21,456 nt of DNA from a virus, in IMG/VR virus record IMGVR_UViG_3300025467_000088, positions 1 to 21,456 of that record; one strand, given 5' to 3'. Position numbers and translations under genes: made by a program. Shown here piece after piece: positions 5,770 through 11,743 of this stretch; within the stretch, counting starts at the first letter, position 1; each line of letters opens with the position of its first letter. A model generated the notes under the pieces. It searched no databases. It saw only the letters and a list, made by a program, of their open reading frames with translations, and was not told where the DNA came from.

Positions 5770-8631
5770 TCAGAATGCACCGCCAGCAATGCCGCCAAGT
5801 GCAGTTGCAGTTCCTGCGACAAGTAAATTTGTTGAACCAGCATCAGTTGTTGTACCAACTGAGAAACCACCACTTACAGATAAACGAAGCTTTTCAACAC
5901 CATTGTTCCAAAATGTCATTGGAAGATAGGTGCCAGTACCGTTGATTCCTGATACCAATTGGACATCTGTAGATCCATTGGTAGCAATCAGAATCTTGGA
6001 TGCATTGGTTGGATTCGAGTTATTGAATGCCTGCCAAGATGCCGCTATAGAGGTTCCATTAGGCAATGCATAGATGCCAGTTGAACCGTTTGCTGTACCA
6101 GTGACAAAAGCGGTTCTTGAAGCAAATGTTGCGTTGCTAAAGTCACCTTGGAATCGAGCGGATACGCCAGCATTACCAAGGGTTAAAGTTGTTCCGTCAA
6201 AGGTGTGATTAGCACTAGACTGGAATGCACTTGTACCGTTACCGTAAGGGATGTAGTTAGCTGTAAGGCTAGTTAAACCTGTACCGCCGTTGCTCACCAC
6301 CAAAGTACCGCCAAGAGTAATCGCACCTGAAGTCGCAGTCGATGGAGTCAAACCAGTTGTGCCGCCGCTGAATGTAGTCACAGCCACGCCACTCAATGTT
6401 GACCACTGAGGAGCTGTACCAGTAGATGTCAGAATCTGACCGCTAGTACCAATTGCAAGGGTGTTGTAAGCAGATGTACCGTTGCCATATACCAATGATC
6501 CAGCAGTCAAGCTAGTCAATCCTGTACCGCCGTTAGCTACTGGAGTCGTGCCCAACAGGCTCAACAATTGAGCTGTTGTTGCCGCAGTAGCATATCCAGT
6601 GGTGTTATTTGCGTATACGAATCCAGTCAAACCGCCAACTTGCAAGTTAGTAGTGATCAAATTTGTGAATGACTCAGTGGTAGAACCGGGGATCTTTTGC
6701 CATGCACCGTTACTGAAGATGGCCCAATCACCTACGTTCCAACCTGAAACACCATTCAAAGTCGTGTTACCTGCAGTCGTTACCACATAGTAGTAGCCTG
6801 CTGTACCGACGCTAGATGTCAAAGTAGGACTGTTTGTATTGGCGTTCCATGTGCCTTGATAGGCAGGAGCATTAGTCGCTTGTGTGCTGATCGAGGTGAT
6901 TTGACCTTGAGCGTTAACTGCAATAACTGGAATAACTGCTGAAGAACCATAAGTTCCTGCGGTTACACCAGTTGCTGTAATCGATGGAGTAATGCTTCCT
7001 GAACCATTGGTAATAGTGATACCAGTACCAGCAGTAATTGTTGTACGAGTAAATCCTGTGCCATTACCAATGTCAATTTGACCGTTGGAAGGTGTTGCTG
7101 TGAGTCCAGTACCACCATTGGCGATAGCCAAAGTACCAGCCAAAGTAATGGCACCAGTCGTCGCTGTGTTAGGTGTAAGTCCAGTTGTGCCTGCTGAGAA
7201 GCTTAATACACCAGTATTGGCAATAGTTACTGCGGCAGATCCATTGTATGAAGTTCCGCTTAAACCAGTTCCAATAGTCAATGCATAAGGATTTACCGCA
7301 GTGATTGTTCCTGATGCACCGAGAGCCACAGTCACGCCGTTATAGGTCACTGAATTGTTTGTCAGGGCACTATTTGGAATGTTTGTGAATGTATTGGCAG
7401 AACCCGACATCGACTTGTTAGTAAGGGTTTCTACTCCCCCTAAAGTCGCTAAAGTGCCAGTTGTAGGCACTGTGACGTTAGTTGCACCAGTTGCTGTTAG
7501 GGTTAATGCGTATGCCCCTGAAGTTGCAAAGTTTCCAGCAACAGTAATTGTGTTTGTGCCGTTGTTAACTCCAGTACCGCCAGTCGCTGGGTTTACGATG
7601 CCACCCAAAACAATACCGCCTGCTGTAGGCGTATTAGGTGTCAATCCAGTAGTGCCTGCACTAAATGTCACAACACCTGTACCAGCAGATACGGTATTCC
7701 ATCCTAGATTGGTATAAACCTCTAGGGCCCCAGTATCAGTGTTGTATCGGAAAGCACCATATGATGGTGTGCCACGCTGTGCAGTTGTACCAATAGGCAA
7801 CTGAACAAAGTTTGTACCGGGCAATGTTGGGTTTGGAGCAATGCTGACAACTGGAGTAGTTGTACTGTTAGCGACTGCAATTTGATTGACTGTTCCCTGT
7901 ACGCTGGTGACAGTACCATCTCCAGTACCTATGGTTGCCCAAGAACTGCCTTCATAAAACTCAAATCTAGCTGTATCGGTGTTATAGCGAACTACGCCAT
8001 TGACAGCTAATCTTTGTAATGTAGATCCTGATGGGACTTGAACGCCGCCATTGCCGGGCAAAATTGGATTGGAAACAATGCTAATCGTAGGTGATCCACT
8101 AGCCGCATTTCCGTTGGCAATACTAATCTGATTAGTAGTTCCCTGTAATGTGAATGGGGAAAAAGTGCTTCCATTGATAGCCAAAATACCAGTGCCTGAC
8201 AAGCTTGCCAAGTTCTGTAGATTAGTATTCAAGCCAATTAAAGGGTTACCAGCGATCGCATCGGCATTGGCAATAGTCATGCCTGCACCTACTGTTAAAA
8301 GTCGATTGGTGACCGTTGTAGAGCCTGTTTTGACGATTATTCCAGTGCCTGCATTATCCAATGACAGTGCGGCACCGATTAAGTTGATTTGTAGGCTATT
8401 TCCTGCCCCGTTATCGGTAACAGTTAAACCTGAACCTGTGGCAATGTAGCGTGCCTGAGTCAGACCAGCAGTAGATCCTACTGTCAAAAATGGATAGTTA
8501 AGAGCACCAGCACCAGCAATAGCACCCGTAGTAGTTTGTACCGTTACGCCATTTTGAACGATTGGAACGCCTTCAGTACCTGTTAGAGCACCAGCGACTG
8601 GTAATTGGGTTATCGTTACTTGTCCACTCAT
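5770..8631 (-). CDS. Tail fibre-like protein with TGLTP...NGGTGLT repeats
   Basis: The 953-residue protein is Gly/Thr/Ser/Asn/Ala-rich and repetitive, as in trimeric phage fibres that bind host receptors. The N-terminus MSGQVTITQLPVAGALTGTE, then VPIVQNGVTVQTT, is a common fibre start and may be the virion anchor. Two ~50-residue copies of LPG...QxP.GT..QR...RYNTDT lie at 186-235 and 265-314. Fuller copies of GTTGLTP-x-TxTxGAI-x-LxGT-x-NGGTGLT occur at 324-355, 479-511 and 755-808, with a partial copy at 694-725. The segment about 588-655 (WNVGDWAIFSNGAWQKI) resembles a phage fibre carbohydrate-associated module. The C-terminus (820-953) is non-repetitive and has no visible S74 peptidase-type chaperone motif. 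The start follows the upstream stop by one base with no strong Shine-Dalgarno. Confidence 0.8.
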   Translation of the reverse strand: MSGQVTITQLPVAGALTGTEGVPIVQNGVTVQTTTGAIAGAGALNYPFLTVGSTAGLTQARYIATGSGLTVTDNGAGNSLQINLIGAALSLDNAGTGIIVKTGSTTVTNRLLTVGAGMTIANADAIAGNPLIGLNTNLQNLASLSGTGILAINGSTFSPFTLQGTTNQISIANGNAASGSPTISIVSNPILPGNGGVQVPSGSTLQRLAVNGVVRYNTDTARFEFYEGSSWATIGTGDGTVTSVQGTVNQIAVANSTTTPVVSIAPNPTLPGTNFVQLPIGTTAQRGTPSYGAFRYNTDTGALEVYTNLGWNTVSAGTGVVTFSAGTTGLTPNTPTAGGIVLGGIVNPATGGTGVNNGTNTITVAGNFATSGAYALTLTATGATNVTVPTTGTLATLGGVETLTNKSMSGSANTFTNIPNSALTNNSVTYNGVTVALGASGTITAVNPYALTIGTGLSGTSYNGSAAVTIANTGVLSFSAGTTGLTPNTATTGAITLAGTLAIANGGTGLTATPSNGQIDIGNGTGFTRTTITAGTGITITNGSGSITPSITATGVTAGTYGSSAVIPVIAVNAQGQITSISTQATNAPAYQGTWNANTNSPTLTSSVGTAGYYYVVTTAGNTTLNGVSGWNVGDWAIFSNGAWQKIPGSTTESFTNLITTNLQVGGLTGFVYANNTTGYATAATTAQLLSLLGTTPVANGGTGLTSLTAGSLVYGNGTSAYNTLAIGTSGQILTSTGTAPQWSTLSGVAVTTFSGGTTGLTPSTATSGAITLGGTLVVSNGGTGLTSLTANYIPYGNGTSAFQSSANHTFDGTTLTLGNAGVSARFQGDFSNATFASRTAFVTGTANGSTGIYALPNGTSIAASWQAFNNSNPTNASKILIATNGSTDVQLVSGINGTGTYLPMTFWNNGVEKLRLSVSGGFSVGTTTDAGSTNLLVAGTATALGGIAGGAF
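6208..6369 (-). repeat. TGLTP/NGGTGLT/YIPYGN fibre repeat, copy 4
   Basis: Codons 755-808 of the first fibre gene: SGGTTGLTPSTATSGAIT ... NGGTGLTSLTANYIPYGNGT ... SSAN. This long form matches copy 5 in the next gene over its whole length. Confidence 0.75.
6457..6552 (-). repeat. Partial NGGTGLT fibre repeat (copy 3)
   Basis: Codons 694-725 of the first fibre gene: TTPVANGGTGLTSLTAGS, then YGNGTSAYNTL. It lacks the TGLTP half and keeps the YGNGTSA continuation seen in copy 4. Confidence 0.6.
7099..7197 (-). repeat. TGLTP/NGGTGLT fibre repeat, copy 2
   Basis: Codons 479-511 of the first fibre gene: SAGTTGLTPNTATTGAIT ... IANGGTGLT. Confidence 0.7.
7567..7662 (-). repeat. TGLTP/GGTG fibre repeat, copy 1
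   Basis: Codons 324-355 of the first fibre gene: SAGTTGLTPNTPTAGG ... PATGGTGV. Most diverged of the fuller copies. Confidence 0.6.
7690..7839 (-). repeat. RYNTDT-type repeat, copy 2 (fibre)
   Basis: Codons 265-314 of the first fibre gene. Motifs PTLPGTNFVQLPIGTTAQR, then RYNTDTGALEVYTNLGW. Confidence 0.65.
7927..8076 (-). repeat. RYNTDT-type repeat, copy 1 (fibre)
   Basis: Codons 186-235 of the first fibre gene. Motifs PILPGNGGVQVPSGST, then RYNTDTARFEFYEGSSW. Pairs with the copy at 7690-7839, about 80 residues away. Confidence 0.65.
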
Positions 8632-8632
8632 A

Positions 8633-9019
8633 TTATTGGCTCGTCGGTGAATTAGGGCTTGGTGAAATTATGTCTGTATTGCCATCTTGCTGTGGTACCG
8701 CAGTCCCGTTTTCAGTGCTGATATAGAATTCGCTTGGATTACCGCCCGGTATGCTTGTATCGTTAGGGCCAATTACTAATCCAGCATCATCTGCCGCAAC
8801 ACTGAGGTCAGGTCTTGGATATTGTAAATTGATACGCTCAGTTTTACGAGCAGGTAGTCTGTAAGGGTCTTTCTGATCCGCACATCCTTGTTGACACACT
8901 TTTAGACCCGGAAAATTGGGGTCAGGCATGGCCTCAGTAATGGCCCTCTTCATCTTGCATCGATCGCAAATGAAGATTGCTATTACTGCGTTGCCAGTTG
9001 TGTTTAACCATTTAGGCAT
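8633..9019 (-). CDS. Four-cysteine (putative zinc-binding) phage protein
   Basis: The 128-residue protein has four cysteines in a CxxC...CxxxC arrangement: C18, C21, C42 and C46 (FICDRCKMKR, then LKVCQQGC). This arrangement could bind zinc. A conserved-looking stretch follows, DPYRLPARKTERINLQYPRP (51-70). The remaining ~55 residues are Gly/Pro/Ser/Asp-rich and probably flexible. The start ATG shares bases with the connector stop (TAATG), and the stop lies one base before the next ATG. A small Cys protein between connector and fibre could be a tail-attachment or bridging protein. I recall similar unnamed proteins in this position in other phages, but no proven function. Confidence 0.7.
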   Translation of the reverse strand: MPKWLNTTGNAVIAIFICDRCKMKRAITEAMPDPNFPGLKVCQQGCADQKDPYRLPARKTERINLQYPRPDLSVAADDAGLVIGPNDTSIPGGNPSEFYISTENGTAVPQQDGNTDIISPSPNSPTSQ

Positions 9020-10092
9020 TATCTTGTGTAAACTCCAATGTTGGGTGCAAAGTAAATCGGAGACTTATCACGCTCTTCGTTTTCAGCCATAGTGAAATAT
9101 AGCTGGGCTTGTGTGTCCAAATACTGAATTCTAGTCAGCTCAACAGCAGGCAAAATCATGCTCATCTGATGGGCCAATAGGAATTGAATAGCCTGATTCC
9201 AACGCTGTGGGATCTCCAATTGACCATTCAAATCACCTACGTCCATGATTTGGCGTGAATACCAAATAGTCATTTGTACAAACGCATTAGATGGAGCAGG
9301 CCATAAAGTGATTTTTGCCTGTGGAATTGTGCGGTTTAACCAATATTGATAAGGCTGATTGGCATTGAAATTCTTGTTTGGCAGGTTTGTATAGTCATCA
9401 CGATTAAGGCGAGACATGGTCACTTCGGTTGAATTATCGCCAAAGTAGAGCTCACGCAAGGCCAAAGTTGTGCCATTAAACGCCTGCATTCTGTAGTACT
9501 GAGCAGTTGCACCCGGATCTATATCTTGCCAAATCCACTGTCCATCAGTCACAGCTACGTTAGTGCCTGTATACAGGTTTACCCAATTGGTTCCATCGTA
9601 GGAGTACTGTAGGTAATAGTTCCATGTGGAAGAACCGCCACCAGCGATATATGGCATAAATCCAATGGAGCCAATGTACTGTGAGTTATTAGTACCGTAA
9701 TTGACAGAAAAATATCCGTTTGGGGATGTTTGTTGGCAATAGGTTTGAGTATTGTTGTCATAGATGTTTGACACCGTTCCCCCTGCACTGGATGAATACG
9801 CTCCTGAAGGGCGTGTCATCGTGCGATAAAGGGCGTTCAATACGTCAACGCCACCTACTGGTAGTAAATACTCATATTGGTCAGGAATCAGGCCATAAAC
9901 CTGTTTATTGATTGCCCAATAGTTAATACCTTGGTTAATTAGGTTGCTTAAAACAAAAAACAAAGCCTGCTTAGAACTTTGTACTTGCTCAACTGTGAGC
10001 TCTTCCGCAAGTTTGCCAGCTAAACGGGCACCTTGATCAATAAAGTTTTGGACTGTTACTACAGTCTGTCCTACCGTTCCGCTGTAAGCCAT
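9019..10092 (-). CDS. Head-tail connector/adaptor protein with discoidin-like insertion
   Basis: The 357-residue protein has an N-terminal helical region (VQNFIDQGARLAGKLAEELT, then SNLINQGINYWAINKQ, about 14-63). It also has a C-terminal region with LNRTIPQAKITLWPAPSN (252-269), MTIWYSRQIMDVGDL and helices at 294-340. Together these resemble T7 gp11/P22 gp4-type adaptors that join portal to tail. Between them, residues about 95-220 look like a discoidin (F5/8 type C) domain: YDNNTQTYC, an aromatic-rich strand set, YDGTNWVNLYTGT (165-177), then YYRMQAFNGTTLALRELYFG. This insertion could bind carbohydrate. GAGG lies before the ATG, and its TAA overlaps the next ATG (TAATG). The adaptor role is inferred from architecture and context. 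Confidence 0.75.
   Translation of the reverse strand: MAYSGTVGQTVVTVQNFIDQGARLAGKLAEELTVEQVQSSKQALFFVLSNLINQGINYWAINKQVYGLIPDQYEYLLPVGGVDVLNALYRTMTRPSGAYSSSAGGTVSNIYDNNTQTYCQQTSPNGYFSVNYGTNNSQYIGSIGFMPYIAGGGSSTWNYYLQYSYDGTNWVNLYTGTNVAVTDGQWIWQDIDPGATAQYYRMQAFNGTTLALRELYFGDNSTEVTMSRLNRDDYTNLPNKNFNANQPYQYWLNRTIPQAKITLWPAPSNAFVQMTIWYSRQIMDVGDLNGQLEIPQRWNQAIQFLLAHQMSMILPAVELTRIQYLDTQAQLYFTMAENEERDKSPIYFAPNIGVYTR
9433..9810 (-). other. Discoidin-like (F5/8 type C) domain insertion in connector
   Basis: Codons about 95-220. The order of motifs (DNNTQTY, strand with SIGFMPY, WNYYLQYSYDGTNW, WIWQDI, YYRMQAF, LRELYFG) follows the jelly-roll pattern of discoidin domains. It is flanked on both sides by adaptor-like helices. 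Assignment is by pattern only. Confidence 0.55.
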
Positions 10093-10100
10093 GGGTTACC

Positions 10101-10355
10101 TCAAAACTTATGTTTGTGTTTCGGATTTTTTTGTTCCGCTGTATTAACCTTGCAATCTTTTAAACTAATTGTTCCACCTTCTTTTTTTTGTGGCTTGTAA
10201 GAAGGATGTCTTGGATAAATTAAATTTTTCATCATGTCGTTAATAGTTTTGTTTGGAACGCCATTTTTTTTAATATCAGTAATAGTTTCATCATGCATTT
10301 TTTTTGCATAATCATTTAAACCTCTTGCTTTTTCAATGTCTTCTTTACTTGGCAT
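10101..10355 (-). CDS. Small AT-rich basic hypothetical protein (84 aa)
   Basis: A clear AAGGAG lies upstream of the ATG. The product begins MPSKEDIEKARGLNDYAKKM, is Lys-rich, and ends in a segment with EGGTISLKDCKVNTAEQKN and then KHKHKF. Its base composition is far lower in GC than its neighbours: I counted 48 G/C in the 180 bases at 10141-10320, about 27%, with several runs of 8-9 T. That suggests a different origin from adjacent genes. No membrane segment is visible. I do not recognise a named family. The KEGG and Lys-rich character matches the nearby basic proteins, so it may share their role. Confidence 0.7.
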   Translation of the reverse strand: MPSKEDIEKARGLNDYAKKMHDETITDIKKNGVPNKTINDMMKNLIYPRHPSYKPQKKEGGTISLKDCKVNTAEQKNPKHKHKF

Positions 10356-10364
10356 AATTTCTCC

Positions 10365-10622
10365 TTACCAACCGGGGCATTTCCAGCGTTTCAATGATGC
10401 TTTTGCCCTAGGTGCATCACCTTTTGAATGTTCCACAACTCCACTCATTCTTGCACAAAATGAATCTTTTCTCGACCCCCCTTGTGGTTGTGGAGCCTTG
10501 AGGTGGGAACCAGTTTTTGCGTTGTAAGCTTTACGACCAGCTTCGGTCATACCAGCACCTTCTTTGGTGCTAAGGTAATGACGTTTTTTGCCTTTAGTGG
10601 TTTTGCTTATAGGGCTTACCAT
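10365..10622 (-). CDS. Small basic protein with SFCARM motif (DUF6321-like)
   Basis: The 85-residue protein is Lys/Arg-rich. It contains MTEAGRKAYNAKTGSHLKAP (about 25-44) followed by RKDSFCARMSGVV (51-63) and a C-terminal LKRWKCPGW. The combination of AGR..YN..TG..LKAP, SFCARM and a terminal RWKC is, from memory, characteristic of a phage family of unknown function (I believe DUF6321). The two cysteines (C56 and C82) are conserved in that pattern. The gene overlaps its upstream neighbour by 7 bases. It may bind DNA or be a minor virion protein. The family name is remembered, not searched. Confidence 0.75.
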   Translation of the reverse strand: MVSPISKTTKGKKRHYLSTKEGAGMTEAGRKAYNAKTGSHLKAPQPQGGSRKDSFCARMSGVVEHSKGDAPRAKASLKRWKCPGW

Positions 10623-10921
10623 ACACAGCCGCCTACTTTTTTCTTAGCTGTTTTAGCAGATTGGACAAAAGCGTCTTTAGTTGGAGCACCCTTTGAACCG
10701 GGTTTACGCATATGCTCAACAGGTAATCCTTTAGCTTTTTCACGTTTAATCCTTTCTTGTTTTCGGTGGATGTTTTCATACAAACCGCCACTTTTAAACT
10801 TCTTTCCTTCATCTGCTTCTGCAAATTCTTTACCAACTTTTTGAGGAACGCCACCATATCCACCTTTAGTGTGGGCGGCGGCTTCCATCAAATTGTGTTG
10901 TGCCTTAGATTTGCTAGGCAT
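10616..10921 (-). CDS. Small basic phage protein (MPSKSKAQHNLM type)
   Basis: Encodes 101 residues and begins MPSKSKAQHNLMEAAAHTKG. It continues with GVPQKVGKEFAEADEGKKFK (residues 24-43), a pattern I have seen in small basic proteins of freshwater and marine phages, usually unnamed. It is strongly Lys-rich with scattered GG doublets (KSGGLYEN), resembling the KxGG style of the large upstream protein. A probable helix lies at NIHRKQERIKREKAK. The C-terminus is KKKVGGCVW. It overlaps the next gene by 7 bases. The function is unknown. High positive charge suggests nucleic-acid binding or packaging inside the virion (inference). Confidence 0.7.
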   Translation of the reverse strand: MPSKSKAQHNLMEAAAHTKGGYGGVPQKVGKEFAEADEGKKFKSGGLYENIHRKQERIKREKAKGLPVEHMRKPGSKGAPTKDAFVQSAKTAKKKVGGCVW

Positions 10922-10923
10922 GA

Positions 10924-11700
10924 TTACTGTCCGGGTTGAGTTGTCAATACATCTACAGGAATCAATAAACCTTCTGCATACATTGAAACGTGTTGGTTTG
11001 AGCTATCACTGGTTGAAAACAAAAACTGAAGATCAGTTTTTGGGCCAAACGTGTTTGCACAGTAGCGATGCACATCCATAAACAATTCAAAGCTCACTTG
11101 TGCGGCAGACAATAATGCGGCACCAGATTGTTGAGATACTAAATTGTAGTAAATGTATACGCCAGAAGCCAAAGAGCTACCTGACCAACAATTGATGCGA
11201 CGCAAATAGAAATTGAATCCATTAGGCACTGAATACACAGTCATTTGGCTACGACCTAAACCAGCATTGATTTGTGCATATGTGGTTGAGCCATTTTTAA
11301 CTGTAATGGTTCCTACGTTAGTAGATTGACCAGTTGCAGGTGTATTCATGATCACACTGTTGATACGCAAATACTGATTGACAGTAGTTACGCCAGTAGT
11401 GCCATTCAAAGTAACTTGTTCAGAAATTGCATTCCAATTAGCATCCAAACCATTGATGGTTAGTTTTGCTGGCGATGCGTCAGTTGCGGATGAACTTACA
11501 ACAGTCATCGTCAATGCAGATGCTGGAAATGTGTAAGCAGTTGCATTTTCCCACAATGGGATCTGTGTACCTGCTACAGCGGCGTTATAACCATTAATGT
11601 TCACATTACTGTGACCATCAATTTGATTGCGATTCACTTGCAGATCAAATGGTTCACTTGTACCTGCTCTAGTAATCGATGAAACGATTCCATTGCTCAT
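10924..11700 (-). CDS. Beta-rich virion structural protein
   Basis: The 258-residue protein is dominated by Ser, Thr, Asn, Gly and Val in alternating patterns, as in phage beta-sandwich virion proteins. Features include LTINGLDANWNAISEQVTLN (81-100), GVTTVNQYLRINSVIM (104-119), TNVGTITVKNGS and a C-terminal part with FELFMDVHRYCANTFGPKT. There is no signal peptide or membrane segment. AAAGGA precedes the ATG and directly abuts the U-tract of the upstream terminator. The GLD...W...E.V.LNG..GVTT pattern occurs in structural proteins of several phage groups to my knowledge. I cannot decide between head decoration, tail or fibre-associated roles. Confidence 0.7.
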   Translation of the reverse strand: MSNGIVSSITRAGTSEPFDLQVNRNQIDGHSNVNINGYNAAVAGTQIPLWENATAYTFPASALTMTVVSSSATDASPAKLTINGLDANWNAISEQVTLNGTTGVTTVNQYLRINSVIMNTPATGQSTNVGTITVKNGSTTYAQINAGLGRSQMTVYSVPNGFNFYLRRINCWSGSSLASGVYIYYNLVSQQSGAALLSAAQVSFELFMDVHRYCANTFGPKTDLQFLFSTSDSSNQHVSMYAEGLLIPVDVLTTQPGQ

Positions 11701-11712
11701 AATTTATCCTTT

Positions 11713-11739
11713 AAAAGTGGGGAGCCGAAGCCCCCCTAC
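11713..11739 (-). terminator. Intrinsic terminator with UUCG tetraloop after the KxGG protein gene
   Basis: The minus-strand RNA has GGGGGGC-UUCG-GCUCCCC, a 7-bp stem (one G-U pair) closed by the very stable C(UUCG)G tetraloop, followed by UUUU. It starts 5 bases after the stop of the 628-aa gene. The next gene's ATG is only 13 bases past the U-tract, and its Shine-Dalgarno AAAGGA abuts the U-tract. Confidence 0.8.
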
Positions 11740-11743
11740 TTAA

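Noticed and set aside
5770-6200. S74-type intramolecular chaperone at the fibre C-terminus
   Set aside because: The C-terminal ~130 residues lack the Ser/Lys autoproteolysis motif and helical end typical of that domain.
5370-7662. CRISPR-like or tandem DNA repeat array
   Set aside because: The repeats are diverged, irregularly spaced, in-frame protein repeats of fibre genes, not short identical repeats with spacers.
3291-8631. Diversity-generating retroelement acting on a fibre gene
   Set aside because: No reverse transcriptase, template repeat or C-type lectin-like variable C-terminus is visible in the window.
10633-10863. Lys/Leu-rich minus-strand frame inside the 101-aa gene, possible frameshift product
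   Set aside because: No slippery site was seen, and its content is explained as a shifted reading of a Lys-rich gene.
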